From: a virus
IMG/VR virus record: IMGVR_UViG_3300006805_000077
Coordinates: 1-35,983 of that record
DNA length: 35,983 nucleotides
Reading direction: 5' to 3' (one strand)
Shown here piece after piece: positions 7,086 through 14,019 of this stretch. The translations under genes and the position numbers were made by a program. The first letter of the stretch is position 1. Every line of letters starts with the position of its first letter. The notes under the pieces are model-generated. The model was not told where the DNA came from. It searched no databases and saw only the letters and a program-made list of their open reading frames with translations.

Positions 7086-7454
7086 ATGAAATCTCATTGG
7101 AATCACAACATTATTTGGCATAATTTCCCTAAGTCAAATAGGGTAATTAAAGGAGTTTATTTAATTGAAGACTTATACGTTGGAGCATCTATTAGTATTA
7201 GGCAAAGAATATTAAACCATATAAATACTGCATATTCTAATTTGAACAAATACAAATACGTACAATCAGAACTTGCAAGAAATATTTTAGATTTACTTGA
7301 GACTAATAAAGAAATTAATATATACTACTTATCAGACGATCCACTTGAAGAAGAAATATACTACTGGATATGTAAGCCAAAACTAAATAACTTATCGAAA
7401 GGTAAATTTTATGGTCAGCGTTCCGATTACGTTAAAAAATTACAAAACACATAA
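7086..7454 (+). CDS. GIY-YIG domain nuclease
   Basis: Short GIY-YIG endonuclease-fold protein (122 aa). The two-part signature is GVYLI (23-27) and YVGASISIRQRI (31-42), with the catalytic-type Arg39. A Glu-rich helix, EEEIYYWICKPKLN, supplies the usual acidic residue and the typical P-x-LN ending. The ATG at 7086 is chosen because upstream in-frame sequence is the terminator hairpin. No DNA-binding module is fused. Such proteins act as homing or repair nucleases; here the target is unknown. Its position directly after a structured RNA is notable. Confidence 0.75.
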   Translation: MKSHWNHNIIWHNFPKSNRVIKGVYLIEDLYVGASISIRQRILNHINTAYSNLNKYKYVQSELARNILDLLETNKEINIYYLSDDPLEEEIYYWICKPKLNNLSKGKFYGQRSDYVKKLQNT

Positions 7455-7465
7455 AATAATTTTAA

Positions 7466-8566
7466 ATGAGATATAATTTATATATAAATCAAGTAAAGGC
7501 AGTAGAATGGAAATTGACTCTTAGTGAATCAATAATATTTGGTTATATTGCAGAATCAACAGGTTGGAAAAAGAAATTTATATTATCAGGCGTTCTTTAT
7601 TATTGGATGGCAAAGTCAAAGGTAATAAAAGACATTCCACTCCTTACTGATAAGCCTGATACTATTTATAACATCTATAAATCTTTGCATAAAAAAGGAC
7701 TTATAGTTTATAAAAATTACCAAAAAAAGGACTTAATAGCATTGACGCAAAAGGGATTTTCTTGGCAAAACAAGAACTCGGATTTAAATCCGAGTGAAAT
7801 TGATACGGATTTAAATCCGACTTATCTCGGATTAGAATCCGACAAAACAGCCGATAACTCGGATTACGATCCGACATATAATGAAAGCTTTTTATTAGAG
7901 AGTGAAAGATTAGAAAGCGGAAACCTTCAACCTTCACATTCAGATTTTTCGCCTATTAATTCTAAAACAGGTGGCACTAAAAAACCTTCATTAGAACCTT
8001 CAGGAGAGAGTGAGTATTCCAAGACTAACGGAGGAGGAGAAGTTAGAAACCTTCAACTTTCAACCCCCCAGCCCCCCGACGTTGAAAAGATTAGCACTCA
8101 AATGTTTAATTTACTTAGGAAGCGAGTTCCTAAAATTGAAATGTCTGAAATATTAGATTCAATAGACATTGACTTACCAGTATTGAGCGCAATGTTTACC
8201 GAGTATTGGTTATTCCAAAAGATGGAGAAGTTTAATCCTGATAATTGGAAGGGATTGGTTGGTAGCTTTAAAAAATGGATAGCTATTGCGAAGAACAAAG
8301 AAATCCCCGAAAAGGAAGTGAAAGAAGGATTGCATACTAATCCACTTATGGACAAGATAGTTGAAGCTATCAAAAAAAGAAAGCTAATGCAGTTCACGCC
8401 ACAGGATGCGCAGAAGGTAAATAAATTCATTCGAGAGATAAATCCAAGCGAACCTGCATTGCGTGACGGCACAGACAGCTTTTTAGCAGGACAAGGTAAG
8501 GAATGGGATCATTGGATAAAAGCGATTAAGGGAGCGATTGGTCGTGAGAAAATGGGAGAGTTATGA
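7466..8566 (+). CDS. Replication initiation protein with internal iterons
   Basis: Resembles phage initiators of the lambda O / DnaD-like kind. The N-terminal 100 residues form a winged-helix-type region (LSESIIFGYIAES, YNIYKSLHKKGLIVYKN). A low-complexity Asn/Ser/Asp-rich linker spans about 105-205. The C-terminal part (210-366) includes NPDNWKGLVGSFKKWIAIAK, typical of helicase-loader-contacting domains. Four dyad repeats at 7777-7875 lie inside the linker-coding part, as iterons lie inside lambda gene O. Expected role: bind the origin and recruit the helicase encoded at 17220. Confidence 0.72.
   Translation: MRYNLYINQVKAVEWKLTLSESIIFGYIAESTGWKKKFILSGVLYYWMAKSKVIKDIPLLTDKPDTIYNIYKSLHKKGLIVYKNYQKKDLIALTQKGFSWQNKNSDLNPSEIDTDLNPTYLGLESDKTADNSDYDPTYNESFLLESERLESGNLQPSHSDFSPINSKTGGTKKPSLEPSGESEYSKTNGGGEVRNLQLSTPQPPDVEKISTQMFNLLRKRVPKIEMSEILDSIDIDLPVLSAMFTEYWLFQKMEKFNPDNWKGLVGSFKKWIAIAKNKEIPEKEVKEGLHTNPLMDKIVEAIKKRKLMQFTPQDAQKVNKFIREINPSEPALRDGTDSFLAGQGKEWDHWIKAIKGAIGREKMGEL
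7777..7875 (+). repeat. Four dyad iterons, probable replication origin
   Basis: Four palindromic repeats with consensus CGGATTNNNATCCGA. Unit 1 is at 7777-7794, a perfect 18-base palindrome. The core of unit 2 is at 7806-7819, unit 3 at 7828-7841 and unit 4 at 7860-7873. The last two diverge only in the centre. Core starts are 27, 22 and 32 bases apart. Lying inside an initiator gene, they are the best origin candidate. Confidence 0.75.
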
Positions 8567-8793
8567 GATTAGAAAGCCTTCAGATAGAATTCAAGTACCG
8601 TCAGCAATGCACTAGATTTGCAAAGATGATACGAAAAGGTACAGATCACTTTGACTGCAAGGCTTCAAATTGTGTATGGTTAAAATTTGACAGTGTTGAA
8701 AGTCGGGAGAAGGTTAAGGCTGTTTTGTTGGAGAACGTGAAGTGTGAGTTGAGATATAGGGATAGTGGAGTTGATTATTTGTATGTAAATTAG
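8563..8793 (+). CDS. Hypothetical protein
   Basis: Unrecognised 76-residue protein with an alternating basic/hydrophobic pattern and four cysteines (three before residue 40). It starts inside the stop region of the initiator gene with a 4-base overlap, so it is probably translated with it. Confidence 0.6.
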   Translation: MRLESLQIEFKYRQQCTRFAKMIRKGTDHFDCKASNCVWLKFDSVESREKVKAVLLENVKCELRYRDSGVDYLYVN

Positions 8794-8798
8794 AAAAT

Positions 8799-9182
8799 AT
8801 GAATTATAGTTTAGAAGATTTAGAAAAATTTGTAAATGGACATGGAGACGTAGTATATTACAGAGTTGAAAAATTTTGGTACACTGCAAACCATTATTTA
8901 GCAGACGAGAATAATATTTTTGAAAAATGGAAGTCAAATATAATATTCCCAGTTTATTCAGGAAATTACGAAATGGTTGACCATCCTTCGCATTATGGTG
9001 GAGCAGATAATGTTTACGAAGTGATTAAAATAATCGAACATTTTGGTTTATGCTTCCATCTTGGAAATTTATTGAAGTACGTTTTAAGATGCGGTAAGAA
9101 GGACGACGAGTTACAGGAGTTAAAAAAAGCCAGATGGTATTTGGATAGGAAAATACAAAATTTAGAAAATGGAAGTAAATAA
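8799..9182 (+). CDS. DUF3310 domain protein
   Basis: The C-terminal half matches DUF3310, a domain common in phages: DHPSHYGGADNVYEVIKIIEHFG, then LGNLLKYVLRCGKKDDELQE and LKKARWYLDRKI. Some phage members are annotated as nucleotide-kinase-like, but the biochemical role is not settled. Residues 1-60 are an unrecognised extension. It overlaps the cytosine methyltransferase gene by 14 bases. Confidence 0.82.
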   Translation: MNYSLEDLEKFVNGHGDVVYYRVEKFWYTANHYLADENNIFEKWKSNIIFPVYSGNYEMVDHPSHYGGADNVYEVIKIIEHFGLCFHLGNLLKYVLRCGKKDDELQELKKARWYLDRKIQNLENGSK

Positions 9183-9846
9183 AAAATTAAAGGTATTAAA
9201 TTTGTACGCTTGCCTTGGTGGTAATCGTTATAAGTGGAATCAAGTTGCAGACATAGAAGTTACAGCAGTTGAATGGGATGAAGAATTAGCACGTCTTTAT
9301 CAAGAAAGATTTCCTAATGATAAAGTTATTGTTGCAGATGCTCACCAATATTTATTAGACCATTATAAAGAATTTGATTTTATTTGGTCAAGCCCACCAT
9401 GTCCTAGTCATTCACGTGCTAGGTATTGGAATAGTTCTAATTATGATACTACAACCGAGCCTATCTATCCGGATTTAAAGTTGTATGAGGAAATATTGTT
9501 TTTACAACATTATTACAAAACAGGTAAATATGTAGTTGAAAATGTAATTCCATATTACGAACCATTAATTAATTCTCAAAAACGTGGCAGACATTTATAT
9601 TGGACTAACTTTAAATTACCGAATGATTTAAAAGATAGACGTTTTGCTATTAGCCAAACAAAAGATGAATTAAAAGAATTATGTAAATTCCACGAAATAG
9701 ATATATCAACTTATAAAGGAGATCAAAGTTTAGTTAAAATAGGCAGAAATTTAGTTGACTACGAAGCAGGTAAAACGATATTTGAAACGGCATTAGGGAT
9801 TATCCAGTCAAACAAAAATATTATGCAGTCAGAATTAATATTTTAA
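9169..9846 (+). CDS. DNA C5-cytosine methyltransferase, compact
   Basis: Motif I is seen as VLNLYACLGGNRYKW (9-23). The catalytic Pro-Cys is in SSPPCPSHSRAR, with Cys78 the nucleophile. The ENV motif is at 124-126, and a C-terminal DYEAGKTIFETALGII resembles motif X. At 225 residues it is shorter than usual (300-400), with a reduced target-recognition region and no clear QxRxR motif. It may have narrow or relaxed specificity. Methylation of phage cytosines to evade restriction is the likely role. It is followed by a promoter, so it ends its transcript group. Confidence 0.82.
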   Translation: MEVNKKLKVLNLYACLGGNRYKWNQVADIEVTAVEWDEELARLYQERFPNDKVIVADAHQYLLDHYKEFDFIWSSPPCPSHSRARYWNSSNYDTTTEPIYPDLKLYEEILFLQHYYKTGKYVVENVIPYYEPLINSQKRGRHLYWTNFKLPNDLKDRRFAISQTKDELKELCKFHEIDISTYKGDQSLVKIGRNLVDYEAGKTIFETALGIIQSNKNIMQSELIF

Positions 9847-9863
9847 AATAATAACAAAAGTAC

Positions 9864-9894
9864 TTGACAATTAAAGGAATTGTAATTATCTTTG
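9864..9894 (+). promoter_or_regulatory. Bacteroidota-type promoter for a leaderless HTH gene
   Basis: TTGACA at 9864-9869, 17 bases, TATCTTTG at 9887-9894. The ATG of the regulator is at 9899, only 5 bases after the -7 box. Transcription should start at or next to the A of the start codon. Confidence 0.88.
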
Positions 9895-9898
9895 CGCT

Positions 9899-10123
9899 AT
9901 GGCAAAAAATAAAAATAGAAATGAAGTTTGGGGAGAAGCCATTAAAAGGGCTAGAACCATACAAGGTATAACTCAATACGACCTTAGTGAAATGCTAGGA
10001 TGCTCACAGGCATACGTAAACCAAATGGAGAAAGGTGCTTTGGGCGGTAATAAGTTCCAAGAAGTATTGGGAGTTTTGGGATATGATTTTTTAATTCAAC
10101 TAAAGAAGATTGAGAAAGTATAA
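9899..10123 (+). CDS. Cro/CI-type helix-turn-helix regulator
   Basis: A 74-residue protein with an HTH_3 domain: AIKRARTIQGITQYDLSEMLGCSQAYVNQMEKG (about 14-46), with Q-x-x-L-S as helix 2 and S-Q-A-Y-V-N as the recognition helix. No dimerisation or peptidase domain follows, so it is Cro-sized. Its promoter and start codon nearly coincide, implying a leaderless mRNA like that of lambda cI. Candidate role: lysogeny or early-gene control. An antitoxin role is an alternative, but the next gene is not a recognisable toxin. Confidence 0.85.
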   Translation: MAKNKNRNEVWGEAIKRARTIQGITQYDLSEMLGCSQAYVNQMEKGALGGNKFQEVLGVLGYDFLIQLKKIEKV

Positions 10124-10583
10124 CTTCAAGACTAACTCTTCCGATCAGAGACCAATTAAGCATTGTCCTACAACTTGGGCGATCGTTGGTTGTGGAATCA
10201 ATAATAAGAAGAGATTTTGGCAAATGGTAATATGGCTGAATGAAGGAGAAGATGTTTTTGAGTATTACCCAGAAGCGTATGATGTTACGGTTCAGTTAGA
10301 TCGAGACATTGAAATCAAAAGGGGTGGAAAACACCATATAGTCACGAATTATAAAACTTTGGGTTTTATAGATGGGATAGACTATGGTTTTGAAGAAGTT
10401 AATCCGACTTTGTTAGCGATCATTGAGAATTTGAGTTATCAAGGGAAAAGTGTAAGCACAATTGCGAAGCGTGCAGGCATAAACTTGAATAGTATGAAAA
10501 AGCTTATACAGAAGCCTTTGGTAGCGAGAGCGATAGCAGAAGGTCAGGAGAAGAGATTAGATGAAATAGCAAATTTTTTATAA
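10110..10583 (+). CDS. Hypothetical protein with C-terminal HTH-like segment
   Basis: Unrecognised 157-residue protein. Residues about 100-150 (QGKSVSTIAKRAGINLNSMKKLIQKP) look like a helix-turn-helix. The rest is beta-rich with acidic and aromatic residues. The start is unclear: TTG at 10110 overlaps the HTH gene by 14 bases, and the first ATG (10224) would remove 38 residues. A stretch at 10136-10146 matches part of a common sequencing adapter, so the 5' end may be an assembly artefact. Confidence 0.6.
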   Translation: MRKYNFKTNSSDQRPIKHCPTTWAIVGCGINNKKRFWQMVIWLNEGEDVFEYYPEAYDVTVQLDRDIEIKRGGKHHIVTNYKTLGFIDGIDYGFEEVNPTLLAIIENLSYQGKSVSTIAKRAGINLNSMKKLIQKPLVARAIAEGQEKRLDEIANFL

Positions 10584-10584
10584 T

Positions 10585-10899
10585 ATGACAGGCGTAGAAT
10601 TAATATCTAAAGAAAGGCGAGAGCAAATAGAAAAGCATGGTAGAACTGTTCAAATGGACGTTGACCATAATAGAGCATATCAATTAGCTGAAGCTGCATC
10701 TGTTTTGACTACTGAAAAATTTAGAAATTCTAAACATAGATTTTCTTTGATGCCAGAAGAATGGGATGATGAAATTTCGCTAAAGATGTGCAAGAAAGGT
10801 AGAAAAGAGAGACTTGCTATTGCAGGTGCTTTGATTGCGGCAGAACTAGACAGAATCATTGAAAACGAAAAGGACAACATTTTAAATTTTATAATATGA
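10585..10899 (+). CDS. Phage protein of the ERRxQI / dATP-dGTP pyrophosphohydrolase N-domain-like type
   Basis: The pattern SKERREQIEKHGRTVQMDVDHN, followed by LAEAASVL, PEEWDDE and RLAIAGALIAAELDRI, matches a widespread small phage family. That family resembles the N-terminal region of dATP/dGTP-pyrophosphohydrolase-annotated proteins. Whether this stand-alone form is catalytic is not known. Overlaps the next gene by 4 bases. Confidence 0.6.
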   Translation: MTGVELISKERREQIEKHGRTVQMDVDHNRAYQLAEAASVLTTEKFRNSKHRFSLMPEEWDDEISLKMCKKGRKERLAIAGALIAAELDRIIENEKDNILNFII

Positions 10900-11105
10900 C
10901 ACTAGGACAGAAAAGAGTTGGAATTAATTTCAATCCATCAGGAGAAGAAATAGTTGACCAAATAAAAGCTAAGTCAGCAGAACTTATTGATTTGTGCGAA
11001 AGCATGAAAACAAGTATGCCTGAAAGAAATAGGCTGATTGCACTTGCTCAGACTAATTTCGAGATAGCTTCAATGTTTGCGGTAAAAGCCAACTTTGCCG
11101 AATGA
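10896..11105 (+). CDS. Acb2/Tad1-hairpin family protein (cyclic-nucleotide sponge)
   Basis: A 69-residue protein matching the Acb2 family by eye. It has GQKRVGINFNPSGEEIVDQI with the conserved F-N-P-S at 12-15, then K-x-K-x-A-E-L-I-D, an Arg-rich turn (PERNRL) and a C-terminal helix ending MFAVKA where the family has MWAVKA. Known Acb2 proteins form hexamers that bind cyclic di- and trinucleotides, blocking CBASS; Tad1-type relatives bind Thoeris signals. It overlaps the genes on both sides by 4 bases, in an early-type operon with the HTH regulator. The assignment needs a profile search. Confidence 0.75.
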   Translation: MTLGQKRVGINFNPSGEEIVDQIKAKSAELIDLCESMKTSMPERNRLIALAQTNFEIASMFAVKANFAE

Positions 11106-11305
11106 AAGTAAAGGAACACTTTGCAAAGATGGCACTAGATTTAATTGGTGACGAAAAAGCCAAAGAGATCATAGACCATATTTGCAAGGTAAGCCGTATA
11201 TCAAGAAACGTCGCAAGAGGACATTTTGAAGAATTGAAAAGGTGTAAGTATATCAAGGTAGAAGATCAAGAAGTAGTCAAGATAAAGCAAGTATCATATG
11301 AGTAA
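11102..11305 (+). CDS. Hypothetical small protein
   Basis: Unrecognised 67-residue protein with two predicted helices and a C-terminal basic strand. KVSRISRNVARGHFEELKRCKYIKVEDQEVVKI looks like a minimal winged-helix end (recognition helix then wing). A DNA-binding adaptor role next to the putative small terminase is possible, by inference. Overlaps its neighbours by 4 and 8 bases. Confidence 0.55.
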   Translation: MKVKEHFAKMALDLIGDEKAKEIIDHICKVSRISRNVARGHFEELKRCKYIKVEDQEVVKIKQVSYE

Positions 11306-11846
11306 AGAAATTGTTGTAATAGGTGGATTAGAAAAGCGTAAACCCGAAATAATGGGAGACGTGGAGTATGATGCTATTACCAATTTATTCTCAATGGGAT
11401 TATCTAGGGAAGAAGTGATCAAAAAGATGAACTTCGACAAAAGTTGGTACTACAGGAGACTTGGTAAAGATCCATCTTTGAAGTTGGCAGAACAGCGAGG
11501 ATATGATGCAGTGGTCGGAAACTTGTCTAAAGATATTGCGGTAGGAGTTAAAAAAGGACTTCTAGGTCATACTTTCAAGAAAACTAAGAGAGCCTATGAG
11601 TGGGTTGACGTGGTAAATGATAGTGGAGTGGTCGAGAGAGTAAAAGTTCTGAAAGCGGAAGTTATCGAAGATGTTTACTACCCACCTAATGCAGCTATAG
11701 TAAACGCAGTAGGGCGACAGGTAATAGCTAGTATGAAGGAGAGCGACGACACGACTTTAGAGATTGAAAAGAGAATGAGCGAGTTGAGCGACGAAGATAT
11801 AGCAGCGATGCACATTATAGCAAACAAAGTAATTTCTAGTAAATGA
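11298..11846 (+). CDS. Putative terminase small subunit
   Basis: A 182-residue protein with an N-terminal HTH (FSMGLSREEVIKKMNFDKSWYYRRL, about 34-58). A middle segment, KGLLGHTFKKTKRAYEWVDVV, is followed by EVIEDVYYPPNAAIVNAVGRQVI, which recalls the PPD-x-x-A-x-x-F-x-L-K segment of many small terminases and related phage packaging proteins. A C-terminal acidic helix follows. The large terminase is far away (24002), which is unusual. The call is tentative. Confidence 0.5.
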   Translation: MSKEIVVIGGLEKRKPEIMGDVEYDAITNLFSMGLSREEVIKKMNFDKSWYYRRLGKDPSLKLAEQRGYDAVVGNLSKDIAVGVKKGLLGHTFKKTKRAYEWVDVVNDSGVVERVKVLKAEVIEDVYYPPNAAIVNAVGRQVIASMKESDDTTLEIEKRMSELSDEDIAAMHIIANKVISSK

Positions 11847-12010
11847 GTTATTTCACAAATAAAAAATTGTACAAAGAGTACAACATCAAGCGACAAAAAG
11901 ATCAAAAACATTATGAATCTTATTTCGCCATAAAAAATAGAATCCACAAGACTTCTGCTTATGTAGGTCTTGGAATTATTATATCATTCTTAATCTTAAT
12001 TTTTATATGA
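11843..12010 (+). CDS. Small tail-anchored membrane protein
   Basis: A 55-codon frame with 4-base ATGA overlaps on both sides, strong evidence for translation. The first 35 residues are basic and tyrosine-rich. The last 20 (YVGLGIIISFLILIFI) form one transmembrane helix ending at the C terminus. A holin-like or membrane-localising role is possible, but nothing specific is visible. Confidence 0.65.
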   Translation: MSYFTNKKLYKEYNIKRQKDQKHYESYFAIKNRIHKTSAYVGLGIIISFLILIFI

Positions 12011-12462
12011 TACCATTTATTGATCCAGAACAACTAGAAGAAAACTATTACAAGAAGTCACAAGAAACCGTAATAATAAAACTAACCGACGAATCAAGAC
12101 AGGATTTAGAACACAGATACGCTTCTTTATCAACAGACCTAAAAGAAAAGACGGACTTTGTTGATAGTATTCGAGACTTGATGAATGTGGATGCCGACGA
12201 CGTAGAAGCATTGAGACAATCAGTTTACGATAATGCCGAAATGGCAAAGTTTTCAGTAGATGGTATCAAGACTTTGAAAAAGCAAACATCTGATATATTG
12301 ACTAGCCTTAAAAAAGGGTTCATAGAAGAAGAAATGGTTATTTACTATATGGACGACATGGTGACAAAAGAAATGCACATCTATTTGGAGAATGGAAACT
12401 TTTACGAAACTAGACCATTTGAGCCAGAAGAATTTCAAACAAAAATTAAAAACATAGGGTAA
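12007..12462 (+). CDS. Hypothetical coiled-coil protein
   Basis: Unrecognised 151-residue acidic protein. Heptad-like spacing around residues 30-100 (ESRQDLEHRYASLSTDLKEK, VDGIKTLKKQTSDILTSLKK) suggests a coiled coil. The C-terminal part (VIYYMDDMVTKEMHIYLENGNFYETRPF) is beta-rich. Coupled to the next gene by TAATG. Confidence 0.6.
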   Translation: MIPFIDPEQLEENYYKKSQETVIIKLTDESRQDLEHRYASLSTDLKEKTDFVDSIRDLMNVDADDVEALRQSVYDNAEMAKFSVDGIKTLKKQTSDILTSLKKGFIEEEMVIYYMDDMVTKEMHIYLENGNFYETRPFEPEEFQTKIKNIG

Positions 12463-12935
12463 TGTATGAATCGTTATTAGCGCAACTAAGACTTGCAGTA
12501 GAGAAAGGAGATCCGATAGCAGCAAATTTAAGAAATTTCATCTTGAATAATTATCTAGGTTCAAAAGTATTGGATCAGGTAAACGCTATTTACGGAGTTG
12601 AAAAAAAAGTAAAGTCAGGGAAAAGGGGAGTATTGAGTTTTACTGCTGAAGATTTTCAGCCCAAAAAAAAAGTTCCATTAACACCGAGTATAGAAGTTGT
12701 TGTGGAGGATGATAGCGACCAATACGGTAATATGTGGAAAAAGATGTTGGAGTTGACCGACGATCAATTCAAGATCAAGTTTGACAACAACATTCAGGTA
12801 GCCATAAACTTCTTGAACAATTTAAGACAGGAAGAAAGTTTGGAATTGGTTGGCGAAGATGAATTTAAGAGTTTCTCTCATAAATTTATGGATATGCTAA
12901 GGGGAACGATAAGTTTAAAATTAACAAAGAAGTGA
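12462..12935 (+). CDS. Hypothetical protein
   Basis: Unrecognised 157-residue protein. Residues 1-45 and 95-157 are helical, separated by a basic, proline-containing linker (FQPKKKVPLTPSIEVVVEDD). It starts on the stop of the previous gene and its stop overlaps a GTG start of the next. Context suggests virion assembly, not proven. Confidence 0.6.
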   Translation: MYESLLAQLRLAVEKGDPIAANLRNFILNNYLGSKVLDQVNAIYGVEKKVKSGKRGVLSFTAEDFQPKKKVPLTPSIEVVVEDDSDQYGNMWKKMLELTDDQFKIKFDNNIQVAINFLNNLRQEESLELVGEDEFKSFSHKFMDMLRGTISLKLTKK

Positions 12936-13111
12936 TAGAAGATTTATTAGAACATATCTCAAATGGTTGGCCGCAGAAAACAGTAGGCAGGTGGTTTGCT
13001 AAAAAAGAAGTAGATCAATTAAAAGCAGCCATTGATAAGCAGAAGGAATTCGGGAACGTAGAAAGATGGAAATTATACTTTGATAATATTAAATGCCACC
13101 AAATTGATTGA
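12932..13111 (+). CDS. Hypothetical 59-residue protein (GTG start)
   Basis: The GTG at 12932 overlaps the previous stop by 4 bases. The product opens MIEDLLEHISNGWPQKTVGR and continues with charged helical sequence (KKEVDQLKAAIDKQKEF) to a stop at 13109-13111. It overlaps the next gene by 32 bases. It fills an otherwise empty gap of about 145 bases. No family recognised. Confidence 0.6.
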   Translation: MIEDLLEHISNGWPQKTVGRWFAKKEVDQLKAAIDKQKEFGNVERWKLYFDNIKCHQID

Positions 13112-13757
13112 AGTAAAGATAAACGATAAATTATGTCAAGTTCCGACGGAGTTAAGTGAGATATCTTTGAGTTCCTACATTGAGTTTTCCGAGCATCATA
13201 GACATTTTATCGAAAAGCACAATTCAGGATTCTTGGACATAGCCATTCAGGACGGATACAAAGCAGTTTCTGCCGTTGTAGAAGGATTTACCCAAGAAGA
13301 TGCTAAAGAGATAGCAGTTGGAAGATATAGCAAGGACAGTAAACAAGGAACGCTGTTTAATTTGTTGTATTTGATAAATTCGGTTATCGTAAGTTATTTT
13401 CCTGAACCATTAAACGAAAATGGTTATAAATTCACCTACAAGGATAAAGAGTATGTCGTTCCGATCTTGAAGTTATACGACGGAACAATTAACCCTGATT
13501 TGACTTATGGGCAGTACATCGAAGCAATGGAGACCATAAGAATGTGCAACAGCCAAGAAGAAAAAACACCAAGCGTTCAATTCTCCGAGTATTTGAGAGT
13601 ATTGGCATCGGTTGTTAGGGAATATGGATTTACGAGAGAAGAAACAGTTTTGAGTTTGCGACAAAGGTGTGACGATATGGCTAAGTACTTCAATGAAATC
13701 GACATGAAAAGTGGTCTCGATGTTTTTTTTTTCTTGAACGGTACGATCAGTATTTAA
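13080..13757 (+). CDS. Putative tail assembly chaperone, zero-frame product
   Basis: A 225-residue protein (TTG start at 13080; no in-frame ATG nearby). It shows no obvious enzyme motif. LTYGQYIEAMETIRM in its C-terminal half resembles sequences seen in tail chaperone-type proteins. The reading frame runs through ten T at 13723-13732 (codons GTT TTT TTT TTC) and stops 8 codons later. An open continuation exists in the -1 frame to 13987. This arrangement mirrors lambda G/GT, where a minority of ribosomes shift to make a longer chaperone. Confidence 0.62.
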   Translation: MIILNATKLIEVKINDKLCQVPTELSEISLSSYIEFSEHHRHFIEKHNSGFLDIAIQDGYKAVSAVVEGFTQEDAKEIAVGRYSKDSKQGTLFNLLYLINSVIVSYFPEPLNENGYKFTYKDKEYVVPILKLYDGTINPDLTYGQYIEAMETIRMCNSQEEKTPSVQFSEYLRVLASVVREYGFTREETVLSLRQRCDDMAKYFNEIDMKSGLDVFFFLNGTISI

Positions 13758-13987
13758 GGGAAAGCCATTTGTTCTTTTGGTATTTCAATCCGCCTGACAG
13801 GATTTACACAGGGAACACGAACGAAGAAGCGAAAAGTCACGCTCGAAGTGTCGAGATAGGTAAGAAGATAGGTAAGACATTATTTGAGAGAATAGGTTAT
13901 TACATCGAATTAAAACCCGAATACGTGAATAGAAATAGTATGGACGTTATTTATGAATTAGCTTTGGCAAATGCCGCAAGTGTTTGA
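13697..13987 (+). CDS. Putative -1 frameshift extension of the tail chaperone
   Basis: Open reading from 13697 in the -1 frame relative to the upstream gene, with no ATG near its start; the only initiator-like codon is a TTG at 13769. After a slip on T TTT TTC the sequence would read FFFLERYDQYLRESHLFFWY and continue for about 84 codons, giving a fusion of about 301 residues. The sequence (NPPDRIYTGNTNEEAKSHAR, ALANAASV) looks coding. A sequencing error in the T10 run could mimic this by splitting one gene. Confidence 0.62.
   Translation, partial: NRHEKWSRCFFFLERYDQYLRESHLFFWYFNPPDRIYTGNTNEEAKSHARSVEIGKKIGKTLFERIGYYIELKPEYVNRNSMDVIYELALANAASV
13723..13732 (+). promoter_or_regulatory. T10 slippery site, candidate -1 ribosomal frameshift
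   Basis: Ten consecutive T in the zero frame GTT-TTT-TTT-TTC contain the heptamer T TTT TTC, an X XXY YYZ slippery type. No clear stimulatory hairpin was found just downstream; a weak TAC/GTA pairing exists near 13742-13752. Confidence 0.6.
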
Positions 13988-14019
13988 TTATTTCGTTACC
14001 TTTGTAAAAATTTAGACCT

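Noticed and set aside
9899-10583. Toxin-antitoxin pair made of the HTH gene and the next gene.
   Set aside because: The downstream protein shows no toxin fold and carries its own HTH-like segment. The phage regulator explanation is simpler.
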